DNA of 50,417 nucleotides, from positions 1 to 50,417 of the forward strand of contig CANRIF010000006.1 in the NCBI GenBank assembly GCA_947630645.1, read 5' to 3'. Each line of letters opens with the position of its first letter. The stretch's first letter is position 1. This DNA is from an uncultured Oscillospiraceae bacterium (GTDB lineage: Bacteria > Bacillota > Clostridia > Oscillospirales > Oscillospiraceae). This document shows, in pieces, positions 7,203-15,411 of this stretch. The notes under the pieces were generated by a model. That model searched no databases. It was not told the origin of the DNA and saw only the letters and a program-made list of their open reading frames with translations. The position numbers were made by a program, and so were the translations under genes.

Positions 7203-8561
7203 ATGAGGACGCTGATCTACGGCGGCCGGGTGATCGACCCGGCCGATCAGGTCGACAGCCGGCTGAACATACTCATAGAGGACGGGAAGATCGCGGCGGT
7301 GGGTCCGGAGGACATGGCCGCCGAGAAGCGCATCGACGCGTCGGGCCGGGTGGTCTGCCCCGGGTTCGTGGACGTACACGTCCACGAGGACCCGGTGGAG
7401 GACGGGCGTATCTGGGCCGACGGGGAGCGGTCCGTGTTCGCCTGTATGCTGCGTATGGGCGTGACAACGGTGGTGGGCGGCAACTGCGGCAGCTGTGTGT
7501 GCGACCCGGGGGACTACCTGGACCTGGCGGACCGGGACGGGGCCTTCGTCAATGTGGCCATGCTGGCCGGACACGAGTTCTTCCGGGTCCAGGCCGGGGC
7601 CAAGGACCCCTATGGCCCCGCGGACGAGGGGCAGGTGACGGCCATGGCGGCGGGCATCCGCCGGGCGCTGGAGCGGGGCTGCGCGGGGATGTCCTACGGC
7701 ATCCGCTACGCCCCCGGCCTGGACGGGCGGGAGCTTATCGGCACCATGGCCGCCCTGCACGGCACGGGCAAGCTGGCCGCCTGCCACCTGCGGGACGACG
7801 CGGCGGCGGTGTTCGGCGCGCTGGCGGAGTTTTTGGACGCGGCGGCGGCGCTGGGCGTCCCGGCCCAGGTGTCCCACATCGGGAGCATGGCGGGCTTCGG
7901 GCAGATGGAGCGGTTTTTGGCCCTGGTGGACGCCCGGCGGGCCTCCGGCATGGACGTGGCCTGCGACTGCTACCCATACAGCGCCTTCTCCACGGGCCTC
8001 GGCTCCGCCACTTACGACGACGGCTGGCTGGAGCGTTACGGCTGCGGCTACGACGTGCTGGAGCTGTGCGAGGGTCCGTACAAGGGCCAACGCTGCACCG
8101 AGGCCATCTTCCGCGACCAGCGCCGGGCCTTCCCCGAGTGCCGGACGGTGTGTCACGTGATGCAGCCGGAGGAGGTGGCCATGGCCCTGGCGCACCCGGC
8201 GGTGATGCTGGCCAGCGACGCCACCCTCCACCGGGGCCAGGGCCACCCCCGGGCGGCGGGGACCTTCCCCCGGCTGATCGCGGAGTACGTCCGGACCGGG
8301 CGGCTGGGCCTGTACGACGCCATCGCCAAGATGACTGTCCTCCCCGCCGGACGGTTCCACCTGGCGGGCAAGGGCCGGCTGGGCGTGGGCGCGGACGCGG
8401 ACGTGGTGGTGTTCGACCCGGCGCGGATCCGGGACGCCGCCACCTTCACCGACCCCATCCGCCCCCCGGAGGGCATCGACCTGGTGCTGGTGAACGGAGA
8501 GATCGCCGCCCGGGACGGCCGCATCGTCTCCGCCCCCCTTGGCCGCGCCGTCCGGGTGTGA
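7203..8561 (+). CDS. D-aminoacylase-like amidohydrolase
   Basis: 452 residues, cytosolic. Amidohydrolase superfamily with the N-acyl-D-amino-acid deacylase pattern: HxH (H59, H61) in FVDVHVHED, the metal-ligand cysteine C95 in GGNCGSC that replaces the carbamylated lysine in D-aminoacylases, H195 in ACHLR, H225 in SHIG, and a late catalytic Asp in LASDATLHRG. Family knowledge: such enzymes free D-amino acids from N-acyl or peptide-like forms. The real substrate is unknown. The ATG at 7203 follows GGGAGGCG and the promoter at 7140-7168. The same reading frame stays open far upstream, but that part overlaps the hydrogenase on the other strand and is not coding. It sits close to a muropeptide salvage locus, where D-amino-acid derivatives would arise (inference). 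Confidence 0.85.
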   Translation: MRTLIYGGRVIDPADQVDSRLNILIEDGKIAAVGPEDMAAEKRIDASGRVVCPGFVDVHVHEDPVEDGRIWADGERSVFACMLRMGVTTVVGGNCGSCVCDPGDYLDLADRDGAFVNVAMLAGHEFFRVQAGAKDPYGPADEGQVTAMAAGIRRALERGCAGMSYGIRYAPGLDGRELIGTMAALHGTGKLAACHLRDDAAAVFGALAEFLDAAAALGVPAQVSHIGSMAGFGQMERFLALVDARRASGMDVACDCYPYSAFSTGLGSATYDDGWLERYGCGYDVLELCEGPYKGQRCTEAIFRDQRRAFPECRTVCHVMQPEEVAMALAHPAVMLASDATLHRGQGHPRAAGTFPRLIAEYVRTGRLGLYDAIAKMTVLPAGRFHLAGKGRLGVGADADVVVFDPARIRDAATFTDPIRPPEGIDLVLVNGEIAARDGRIVSAPLGRAVRV

Positions 8562-8577
8562 AAAGAGATAAAGAGCA

Positions 8578-8605
8578 AGGGCCTGCCGCGAACGCGGCAG
8601 GCCCT
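8578..8605. terminator. Bidirectional terminator between convergent genes
   Basis: 12-bp stem AGGGCCTGCCGC / GCGGCAGGCCCT with loop GAAC, followed on plus by CGCCTTTTGTTTTG. It ends the amidohydrolase and, from the other side, the WG-repeat gene. Member of the GGCCTGCCGC hairpin family found at three other places in the window. Confidence 0.85.
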
Positions 8606-8621
8606 CGCCTTTTGTTTTGTC

Positions 8622-9908
8622 TCACTCGCCCTGGTAGCAGGGGTTCTCAAACACGCCGATGCTGGCGCCCTTCACCACATAGAAGAAACGGCCGTTGGTC
8701 CAATCCGTGTCCGTATAGACATCTCCGCAATCATCGTACTCCAGCGGGAGGACCACCGCGCCTGTGGCGTCAATGTAGCCCCACTTCCTGTTCCCGGCCG
8801 CGTCGTCCTTGCTGACAGGGGCCAGACCCTCCGAGAAGTCAAATGCCAGATCGTATTCCAGCGGGATCACCACCGCGCCCGTGGTGTCGATATAGCCATA
8901 CTTCAAGTTTCCATCCGCGTCGTCCCTGCCGACCCGGGCCAGGCCATCCGAGAAGGAGTCCGTGTCATTATACTCCAGCGGGATCTCCACCGCGCCCGTG
9001 GCGTCGATGTAGCTATACTTCAAGTGCCCGTCTGCGTCGTCCTTTCTGACCAAGGCCAGGCCATCCGTAAAGTCAATCGCCCAATCGTATTCCAGCGGGA
9101 GGACCACCGCGCCGGTGGTGTCGATATAGCCATACTTCCTGTGCCCGTCCGCGTCGTCCTTGTAGACCCAGGCCAGACCCTCCGAAAAGTTGCCTTCGTT
9201 ATCATATTCCACCGGGACCACCACCGCGCCCGTGGCGTCGATGTAGCCATACTTCAAGTTCCCGTCCGTGTCGACCTTGGCGACAGGGGCTAGGCCTTCC
9301 GAAAAGCTATATGCTTCATCGAATTCCAGCGGGATCACCACTGCGCCCGTGGCGTCGATGTAGCCATACTTCAAGTTCCCGTCCGCGTCATACTTGCCGA
9401 CAGGGGCTAGGCCTTCCGAAAAGCCATATGCTCCATCGAATTCCAGCGGGATCTCCACCGCGCCCGTGGCGTCGATGTAACCATACTTCGTGTTCCTATC
9501 CGCGTCCATCTTGCAGACAGGGGCCAGACCCTCCGAAAAGCCATCCGCCCAATCATATTCCAGAGGGATCACCACCGCGCCCGTGGCGTCGATGTAGCCA
9601 TACTTCTTGCGCCCGTCTGCGTCGGCCTTTCTAACCAAGGCCAGGCCATCCGAAAACGGATTCACCCGGTCATATTCTTCCAGTGTCACCGTCCGCCCCG
9701 TCTGCACGTCCGCCAAGGCAACAGTTTCCCAATCATCCAGCAAAAACAGCCCCAACTCCGGGATGTAATAGATCGTGAGATGGTCAGGGTCAGCGGAGGG
9801 GGTCAGCCAGGTGATCTTCGGCGCACTGTCCCCCGCCGCCGAGGCGGGCGCAGCCACTGTCAGCGTGAGCAGCAGCGCCAGGACCAGGGAAAAAAGCCGC
9901 TTTTTCAT
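8622..9908 (-). CDS. Exported WG-repeat protein with eight 39-residue repeats
   Basis: 428 residues. Signal peptide 1-25 (KKRLF basic start, hydrophobic core, ASAA cleavage). After a short N-terminal region come eight near-identical 39-residue repeats at about 78-389, each of the form EYDxxxxFSEGLAxVxKxDADGxxKYGYIDATGAVxIPL, then a non-repeated tail. These are WG (KWG) beta-hairpin repeats. Family knowledge: WG-repeat proteins are common on or outside Clostridia and are thought to bind partners or ligands, without known catalysis. No sortase signal or membrane anchor is visible, so it is probably secreted. GGAGGAAAAAAC precedes the ATG. An extended -10 TGGTATATT stands at about 9950-9942. Repeat-to-repeat DNA identity is high, so copy number may vary between strains. 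Confidence 0.9.
   Translation of the reverse strand: MKKRLFSLVLALLLTLTVAAPASAAGDSAPKITWLTPSADPDHLTIYYIPELGLFLLDDWETVALADVQTGRTVTLEEYDRVNPFSDGLALVRKADADGRKKYGYIDATGAVVIPLEYDWADGFSEGLAPVCKMDADRNTKYGYIDATGAVEIPLEFDGAYGFSEGLAPVGKYDADGNLKYGYIDATGAVVIPLEFDEAYSFSEGLAPVAKVDTDGNLKYGYIDATGAVVVPVEYDNEGNFSEGLAWVYKDDADGHRKYGYIDTTGAVVLPLEYDWAIDFTDGLALVRKDDADGHLKYSYIDATGAVEIPLEYNDTDSFSDGLARVGRDDADGNLKYGYIDTTGAVVIPLEYDLAFDFSEGLAPVSKDDAAGNRKWGYIDATGAVVLPLEYDDCGDVYTDTDWTNGRFFYVVKGASIGVFENPCYQGE
8742..9677 (-). repeat. Eight tandem 117-bp repeats inside the WG-repeat gene
   Basis: 936 bases coding residues 78-389, exactly eight units of 39 codons with no indel between units. Variation is concentrated at a few codon positions, such as the residues after EYD and after GLA. 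The units look like products of recent duplication. Confidence 0.9.
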
Positions 9909-10002
9909 GTTTTTTCCTCCTGTTTTATTTTTTGTATCTCCAATATACCACGCCCGCGCAGGAAAGAAAAGCCTTTTTCCCGCCCTTTCCTGGCCGCAAA
10001 AA

Positions 10003-10027
10003 GGCCTGCCGCTTGCCGCGGCAGGCC
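10003..10027. terminator. Terminator after dppA, end of the peptide salvage operon
   Basis: 10-bp stem GGCCTGCCGC / GCGGCAGGCC with loop TTGCC. On minus it is followed by TTTTTGCGG. On plus, GTGTTTATTTTT follows. It lies 11 bases past the dppA stop. Confidence 0.85.
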
Positions 10028-10038
10028 GTGTTTATTTT

Positions 10039-10848
10039 TCACCCGTCGCTTAGGACGAAGTGGGCGAAGCGGAGCATCTCGAACCAGTCGTCGGAGGAGA
10101 AAAGCACGTTCTTCTCGTCCTCCAGCCTGGCGCCGGGGTAGAAGCTCTTGGAATAGGCCCGCCGATGCTCCCGGAAGCGGATGGTCATGTCGAACCGGTC
10201 CGGCATGGGCACGGCGCAGTTTTTCGCGTTGCGTACCGCCTTCTCCGCCGCCTGGCGTATCTCGCGCACGGCCGCGTCCGGGTGGATGGACACCGTGGCG
10301 CCGCCGACGCCCTCGTTCACCGCCACGGTGATGATGCCGGGGATGAACTCCCTGGCGAAGGCGCACAGGGCCTTGTCGCCGGACAGGAACACCGCCGGAA
10401 CGCCGTAATACCCGGCGGTATAGGCGTTCATCATGAACTCGCTCATACGCACGCCGTTGAGGGTGACGAACTCGTTCTGTCCGTTCATGGTGTGGCTCAA
10501 GGGGTTGCCGCTGCTGGCGGCCCAGGCGTGGTAGCCGGTGAACATGGCCGCGTCAAAATGGCCCTGGTCCACGCCGCTCATCATGCTCAAGGGGTCCCCG
10601 GTCCAGCCCCGCATGATGCGGATGCGCTCCGGCAGGCCCGCCGGGTCCAGGTTCCGGGCCGAGTCGTGGGCGTCCTTGACGAACACCTCCTCCGCCCCGG
10701 CGGCGATGGCGCCCTCGCAGGCGGCGTTGACCTCCCGGGTCATCTGCTTGCGGTAGGGGTCGTAATCCATGGGGGTGGAGCGCTCCGTCTCCGGCCAGCT
10801 GGCGATGCCGCAGGTCCCCTCGATGTCGGCGCTTAGAAATACGCGCAT
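10039..10848 (-). CDS. dppA: M55 family D-aminopeptidase
   Basis: 269 residues, no signal peptide. Zinc D-aminopeptidase of the DppA family, which removes N-terminal D-amino acids, preferring D-Ala-D-Ala. All family residues are visible: D8 and E10 in SADIEGTCG, H61 in KDAHDSARN, H107 in GYHA, nucleophilic H119 in PLSHTMNG, and E137 in MSEFMMNA. Length matches Bacillus DppA (274). Last gene of the minus-strand operon and 24 bases after the NlpC/P60 gene, with AGAAAGGAACG as ribosome site. In Bacillus subtilis dppA heads an operon with the Dpp transporter and ykfABC. Here the same functions are present in a different order. It would deal with D-Ala-containing peptides brought in by the transporter. 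Confidence 0.93.
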   Translation of the reverse strand: MRVFLSADIEGTCGIASWPETERSTPMDYDPYRKQMTREVNAACEGAIAAGAEEVFVKDAHDSARNLDPAGLPERIRIMRGWTGDPLSMMSGVDQGHFDAAMFTGYHAWAASSGNPLSHTMNGQNEFVTLNGVRMSEFMMNAYTAGYYGVPAVFLSGDKALCAFAREFIPGIITVAVNEGVGGATVSIHPDAAVREIRQAAEKAVRNAKNCAVPMPDRFDMTIRFREHRRAYSKSFYPGARLEDEKNVLFSSDDWFEMLRFAHFVLSDG

Positions 10849-10872
10849 GGTAGATCGTTCCTTTCTGTCAAG

Positions 10873-11682
10873 TCAAAATATGCTGCCGATGGCGGTGATC
10901 TTCTCCGCCAGGTCCGGCCGGAAGTCGGCGTGGCCGGGGTCCAGGCTGTTGACCACCACGCCGTCGCTGCCGTTTTTGGCGGTGGAGTGGATGTACCGCC
11001 CCTCGCCCATGTACAGGGCCACATGGCCGGGGAAGAACAGCAGGTCCCCGGGGCCCATCCGGTCCCGGCCGATGGCACGGACGGGGTAGCCCTCCCGGAT
11101 GGAGGCGTCCCGCCAGATGGTGACGCCGGCCAGGCGGTACGCCATGAAGGCCAGGCCCGAGCAGTCGATACCCAGCGGCGTCTTGCCGCCCCACAGGTAG
11201 TGGGCGTCCATATAGAGCCGCGCCATGGCCACGATGCGCTCTCTCGTCTCCGCCTCCGTGTCCGGCCGGGCAACGTCGAAGAGGAAGCCGGTCTTGGTCC
11301 AGCCCTCCCGTCCGTCGGGCAGGGACACCCGCTGCCAGCCGTCGGCGTTTGGCTCGCCGTGGACCGCCGCCTGGGCGCCCCGGACCAGCCGGGCGATCTG
11401 CCAGCCCTGGACCCGGGGTTCCGATCGCACAGAGCAGGCACCACGCAGCACGGTCCGGCGCTTCAGCGCCTGCCAGCGGGCGGCGTTGCCGTCCCCCACC
11501 GTGAGTGCCCCGGCGGGCGCCCAGCCGGTGTAGCCATAGTCGGTCCGCACCTGATACCAGCCAGGCCCGGCCTCGTCCAATATCTCCACCATCCAGCCCA
11601 GCAGCGCCTCGTCCGCCAGCTCACACTGGCAGCTGGGACGCAGGTACAAGGGGCATATGTCCGATGAAACGACGGCGTACAT
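10873..11682 (-). CDS. NlpC/P60 gamma-D-glutamyl-diamino acid endopeptidase, YkfC-like
   Basis: 269 residues, no signal peptide, so it acts in the cytosol. Two SH3-like domains (about 1-60 and 75-135) precede a C40 NlpC/P60 catalytic domain. The catalytic residues are C174 in GIDCSGLAF, H220 in FPGHVALYMG and H232 in YIHST. The layout is the same as YkfC, which cuts L-Ala-gamma-D-Glu from the diamino acid in murein tripeptides. A GTG five codons upstream is possible, but GAGGAGG stands just ahead of the ATG at 11682, so I take that. It lies 11 bases after the serine hydrolase gene and before dppA. Its product L-Ala-D-Glu is the substrate of the epimerase encoded at the head of the operon. Confidence 0.9.
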   Translation of the reverse strand: MYAVVSSDICPLYLRPSCQCELADEALLGWMVEILDEAGPGWYQVRTDYGYTGWAPAGALTVGDGNAARWQALKRRTVLRGACSVRSEPRVQGWQIARLVRGAQAAVHGEPNADGWQRVSLPDGREGWTKTGFLFDVARPDTEAETRERIVAMARLYMDAHYLWGGKTPLGIDCSGLAFMAYRLAGVTIWRDASIREGYPVRAIGRDRMGPGDLLFFPGHVALYMGEGRYIHSTAKNGSDGVVVNSLDPGHADFRPDLAEKITAIGSIF

Positions 11683-11693
11683 ATCCCGCCTCC

Positions 11694-12494
11694 TCACAAG
11701 CTCTTATAGGTGTCGAAAATGGCCTTGCCCAGCCGGCCAATGAACTTCTTTTGCTGCTGGTCCGGGTCCCCGTCCAGACTGGGGCCCTCCCAGGTGAACA
11801 CGCCCACATACAAAGGACCCATGGGGGCCAGGAACAGTCCGCTGTCATGGCTCACCCCGTCCAGACCGCCGGTCTTGTGGGCGAGGGTCACCCGGTCTGG
11901 GACGTAGCGCAGCAGCGAGTCCATGGACCGCTGGCGGCAGAGGATGTCCAGCGCCGTCCGGCACAGGTCCGGCGTCAGGATGCGCTGGGTCTGCAAGAGC
12001 CAAAAAAGCCGCCGCTGGTCCTGGGCAGAAGTCACGTTGTCCCGGCCCGCCGCCGCGGCCTCGAAATCCAGCATCTTCCGCCGGCACAGGGTGCTGCGAA
12101 GCCCGATGGAGGCGCTGTAGGCCGTCACCTCGTCCATGCCCACCGCGTCCAGCAGAACGTTGGTGGCGGTGTTGTCGCTGACGGTGATCATCCAGTAGAG
12201 CAGCTCCTCCACCGTGTACCGCCGCTGGTCCCGCTCGAACACCCGGGTGTCCGGCAAAATGACCTCCGGCGGCACCTCCAGCCAGTCGGTGAGGGAAAGC
12301 TGCCCCCGCCGCACCTGCTCCAGGGCCGTGACCAGGATGGGGGTCTTGATGGTGGACGCCGACGGCACGGGCGCGTCCCCCAGCCGCTCATGCAGCGCCG
12401 GGCCGTCCGGGCTGTCGGCGATCACATAGGCGCACTGGCCGGGAAAGGCCTCCGCCTGCTCCTGCAGATATGCATCCAGTTCTTTGACGGTCAT
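11694..12494 (-). CDS. Class A beta-lactamase-fold serine hydrolase, no signal peptide
   Basis: 266 residues. It carries the penicillin-recognising serine-enzyme motifs: S47-T-I-K50, SDN at 106-108 and KTG at 207-209 (HKTGGLDG), as in PF13354-type proteins. The omega-loop is atypical: E145 could be the Glu166 counterpart, but the usual ExxLN is not there (DFEAAAAGRDN), which argues against an efficient lactamase. No signal peptide or anchor is seen, so it is probably cytosolic, unlike true lactamases or penicillin-binding proteins. The ATG at 12494 overlaps the LD-carboxypeptidase stop by four bases (ATGA), tying expression together. In this operon a role on muropeptides or D-amino-acid peptides is likely (inference). 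It is not part of the known Bacillus dpp-ykf set. Confidence 0.85.
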   Translation of the reverse strand: MTVKELDAYLQEQAEAFPGQCAYVIADSPDGPALHERLGDAPVPSASTIKTPILVTALEQVRRGQLSLTDWLEVPPEVILPDTRVFERDQRRYTVEELLYWMITVSDNTATNVLLDAVGMDEVTAYSASIGLRSTLCRRKMLDFEAAAAGRDNVTSAQDQRRLFWLLQTQRILTPDLCRTALDILCRQRSMDSLLRYVPDRVTLAHKTGGLDGVSHDSGLFLAPMGPLYVGVFTWEGPSLDGDPDQQQKKFIGRLGKAIFDTYKSL

Positions 12495-13405
12495 TCCAGC
12501 ACCTCCAGCGTCTTGGCCTCCGCGTCCATCCGGGCCATGGCCCCCAGGGGCAGGCTCATGGTGGGCAGGCTGTGGCCGCAGGCCAGGCCCGTCAGCGCCG
12601 GCTTGCCCGCGGGCAGGATGACTTCCTTGAATATCTCCTCCAGGGTCAGGGTCCGCTGGGGGTCCTCCGGCGGGCAGTCCGTCCAGTACCCCAGCAGCAC
12701 CCCGGCGCAGTCGTCGAACTTGCCCGCGTTCCGCAGCTGGGTGAGCATACCGTCCACCCGGTAGGTCTTCTCCCCCACGTCCTCCAGAAACAGCAGCTTC
12801 CCCCGTGTGTCGATCTCCCAGGGGGTCCCCAGGCTGTCGCACACCAGGGACAGGTTCCCGCCGCACAGCGGTCCCTCCGCCCGGCCGGGGGCCAGGGTCC
12901 GGACATTCTCGCCCATGTCCAGCGGCCCCGTCAGCCCGCCGAACAGCGCCCGGCGCAGATACCCCTCGGTGAATCCATCCAGCCCCGCGTACCACTCGGT
13001 GGAGGGCATGGGCGTGTGGTAACTCACCATATGGCAGAGCTGCTGCAGGGCGATGTGCAGGGCGGTGACGTCGGAGTAGCCGAAGAGGGGCTTGGGGCAA
13101 CGGGCGATGGCGTCCCAGTCCAGCAGCGGCAGCAGCCGCCCCGCCCCGTAGCCACCCCGGATACAGACCACGCCCCGGATGGTGGGGTCGGCAAAGGCCC
13201 CTTGCAGGTCCTCCGCCCGCTGGCGGTCGGTCCCGGCGAAGTAGCCGTGGCGGGCCTCGTCACGGCAGGTGGGGTACAGCACTGGCTCCAGGCCCATGGC
13301 CCGCACGGACGCCGCGGCCGGCTCCAGCCGGTCCGCCGGCACGGCGGAACTGGCGCACACCAGCGCCACCCGGTCGCCCGGGCGCAGCGGTCCAGGTATG
13401 GTCAT
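12491..13405 (-). CDS. LD-carboxypeptidase, S66 family (YkfA/LdcA-like)
   Basis: 304 residues, cytosolic. Ser-Glu-His peptidase that trims D-Ala from murein tetrapeptides in the recycling pathway. The related MccF cleaves microcin C7. Catalytic residues are visible: S111 in FGYSDVTAL, E208 in LFLEDVGE and H278 in ACGHSLPT, with RGGYG at 83-87. Length fits LdcA (304). GAGGAGG overlaps the preceding oppF stop, 14 bases away. The downstream serine hydrolase starts inside its stop codon. In the pathway suggested by the operon, this enzyme makes the tripeptide that the NlpC/P60 enzyme then splits. Confidence 0.93.
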   Translation of the reverse strand: MTIPGPLRPGDRVALVCASSAVPADRLEPAAASVRAMGLEPVLYPTCRDEARHGYFAGTDRQRAEDLQGAFADPTIRGVVCIRGGYGAGRLLPLLDWDAIARCPKPLFGYSDVTALHIALQQLCHMVSYHTPMPSTEWYAGLDGFTEGYLRRALFGGLTGPLDMGENVRTLAPGRAEGPLCGGNLSLVCDSLGTPWEIDTRGKLLFLEDVGEKTYRVDGMLTQLRNAGKFDDCAGVLLGYWTDCPPEDPQRTLTLEEIFKEVILPAGKPALTGLACGHSLPTMSLPLGAMARMDAEAKTLEVLE

Positions 13406-13418
13406 TCCGTCGCCCTCC

Positions 13419-14357
13419 TCACAGCAGCATCTTCCGGTACTCGTCCAGCTCCCGCTGGCTGCCCCGGACGAAGTGGCCCGGCTCCAGTTCCTCCCACAGC
13501 GGCGGGTCCGCCGGGGTGTATCCGTGCTGGCTGGGGTCGTAGACGATAAGCTTCTTCTCCCGCTCCCGGATGGGGTCGGGCATGGGGATGGCCGACAGCA
13601 GCGCCCGGGTGTAGGGGTGCAGCGGATGGGCGAACAGCTGTTCGCTCTCCGCCAGTTCCATCAGCTGCCCCCGGTAGATGACGCCGATGCGGTCGGAGAT
13701 GAACCGCACCACGGAAAGGTCGTGGGCGATGAACAGATAGGTCAGCCCCCGCTCCTTTTGCAGCTGGCTCATCAGGTTCAACACCTGGGCGCGGATGGAC
13801 ACGTCCAGGGCCGAGATGGGCTCGTCGGCCACGATGAATTCCGGCTCCATGATCAGCGCCCGGGCGATGCCGATGCGCTGGCGCTGGCCGCCGGAGAACT
13901 CGTGGGGGAAGCGGCTGGCGAACTCCGGCAGCAGCCCCACGTCGCTCAACGCCTTGGCCACCCGCTCCTTGCGCTCGGCCTCCGGCATATGCTTGTGGAT
14001 GGAGTACAGCCCCTCCGACACGATGTAGTCCACCTTGGCTCGCTCGTTGAGGGAGGCCATAGGGTCCTGGAACACCATCTGGATGTTGCGGATGATGCGC
14101 CGGTCGGTGGCCCGGCTCACCCGGCCGGAGATGACCTCACCCTTATAGCGGATGGTGCCGCCGGCCACCGGGTTGACCCGGATGATGGCCCGGCCGATGG
14201 TGGTCTTGCCGGAGCCGGACTCCCCCACCAGGCCGAAAGTCTCCCCCTTGTAGATGTCGAAGGACACCCGGTCCACCGCCGTGAAGGGGTGACGGCGGGA
14301 GCCGAAGGTGACGGTCAGGTCCTGGACCTGGAGCAGTTTTTCCCGTGTTTCAGGCAT
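13419..14357 (-). CDS. oppF: Oligopeptide ABC transporter ATP-binding protein, OppF type
   Basis: 312 residues. ABC ATPase with Walker [10 protein letters not shown] (about 45-53), Q-loop [10 protein letters not shown], signature [16 protein letters not shown], Walker [13 protein letters not shown] and H-loop [10 protein letters not shown]-terminal extension ([16 protein letters not shown] and after) is typical of Opp/Dpp ATPases. It powers peptide uptake as a heterodimer with OppD at the cytosolic face. It overlaps oppD by eight bases (14350-14357), so the two are translationally coupled. Opp versus Dpp naming is by similarity and operon order, and the natural cargo is probably murein peptides given the neighbours. 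Confidence 0.92.
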   Translation of the reverse strand: MPETREKLLQVQDLTVTFGSRRHPFTAVDRVSFDIYKGETFGLVGESGSGKTTIGRAIIRVNPVAGGTIRYKGEVISGRVSRATDRRIIRNIQMVFQDPMASLNERAKVDYIVSEGLYSIHKHMPEAERKERVAKALSDVGLLPEFASRFPHEFSGGQRQRIGIARALIMEPEFIVADEPISALDVSIRAQVLNLMSQLQKERGLTYLFIAHDLSVVRFISDRIGVIYRGQLMELAESEQLFAHPLHPYTRALLSAIPMPDPIREREKKLIVYDPSQHGYTPADPPLWEELEPGHFVRGSQRELDEYRKMLL

Positions 14358-15396
14358 AGGGACCCACGCCTCCTCTCTCCCGCAGCTGGCGGATGTGTTC
14401 CGGCGGCTCCACCTTGGGCGCCCGGGGGTCCAGCAGCCAGGTGCGCGCCCGATGGGTGTCCGTCACGTCGAAGTAAGGCGGGCGCTTGAAAAAGTCGATC
14501 TTCAGCGCCCAGGGGTTCCGGGGCGCGAAGGCGTCCCCCTTCACCTCGTAAAAGAGGTTGGGAGGCGTGCCTTTGATGGAATACAGGTCCTGGCCCTTCA
14601 CCCCCAGCTGGGGCAGGCTGGAAAGCAGCGCCCAGGTATAGGGGTGGCGGGGGTCGTAGAACACCTCGTCGCAGCCGCCCACCTCCACGATGTCGCCGGC
14701 GTACATCACCGCGATCCGGTCGGCCACGTTGGCCACCACGCCCAGGTCGTGGGTGATGTAGATGGTGGTCAGCTCCAGCTTCTTTTGCAGGTCCCGTATC
14801 AACTCCAATATCTGCGCCTGGATGGTCACGTCCAGGGCCGTGGTGGGCTCGTCGCAGATCAGGATCTTCGGCCGGCAGGCCATGGCGATGGCGATGACCA
14901 CCCGCTGGCGCATACCGCCGGAGAACTCGTGGGGGTACTGCTTATACCGAGTCTCCGGGTCGCTGATGCCCACGTCGGCCAGGGCCTGGACCGCGGCCTG
15001 CTTCGCCTCGGCGCCCCGCAGGCCCTGGTGCAGGCGCACCGCCTCCTCGATCTGGGCGCCCACGGTCTTGAGCGGATTGAGGCTGGTCATGGGGTCCTGC
15101 ATGACCATGGCGATCTGGCTGCCCCGGACGGAGAGCCACTGTTTCTCCGTTTTGAAGGCGGCCAGGTCCTTGTCGTCATACCAGATGTGGCCGCCGGCGA
15201 TGGTGCCGTTGGCGTCCAGCAGGCCCATGGAGGACTTGGCCAGCACGCTCTTGCCCGAGCCGGACTCCCCCACGATGGCCAGCGACTCGCCCTTGTACAC
15301 GTCCAGGGAGATGCCCCGGATGGCGTTGAGTACCTGGCCCCGGAGGGTGAAGCGGATATCCAGATCCTCAAAGGAGAGAATGACGTTTTCTTTCAT
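14350..15396 (-). CDS. oppD: Oligopeptide ABC transporter ATP-binding protein, OppD type
   Basis: 348 residues. Walker A GESGSGKS at 43-50, signature [16 protein letters not shown], Walker [14 protein letters not shown]-loop YITHDLGV. The C-terminal region that in DppD or E. coli OppD carries cysteines for an Fe-S cluster reads [14 protein letters not shown] here, with no cysteines. This resembles the OppD/AmiE type of low-GC Gram-positives. AAAGGAGGGG precedes the ATG, 15 bases after the oppC stop. Works with OppF, OppB and OppC. Confidence 0.92.
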   Translation of the reverse strand: MKENVILSFEDLDIRFTLRGQVLNAIRGISLDVYKGESLAIVGESGSGKSVLAKSSMGLLDANGTIAGGHIWYDDKDLAAFKTEKQWLSVRGSQIAMVMQDPMTSLNPLKTVGAQIEEAVRLHQGLRGAEAKQAAVQALADVGISDPETRYKQYPHEFSGGMRQRVVIAIAMACRPKILICDEPTTALDVTIQAQILELIRDLQKKLELTTIYITHDLGVVANVADRIAVMYAGDIVEVGGCDEVFYDPRHPYTWALLSSLPQLGVKGQDLYSIKGTPPNLFYEVKGDAFAPRNPWALKIDFFKRPPYFDVTDTHRARTWLLDPRAPKVEPPEHIRQLRERGGVGPYA

Positions 15397-15411
15397 TGGT
15401 CTGCCCCTCCT

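Noticed and set aside
8742-9677. CRISPR-like array
   Set aside because: The repeats are 117 bases, contiguous, in frame and encode WG repeats. There are no unique spacers.
11683-11697. GTG start for the NlpC/P60 gene
   Set aside because: It would place the GAGGAGG ribosome site inside the coding region. The ATG at 11682 is properly spaced.
11694-12494. Reading the serine hydrolase as an antibiotic resistance gene
   Set aside because: No signal peptide, atypical omega-loop, and embedded with a four-base overlap in a wall-peptide salvage operon.
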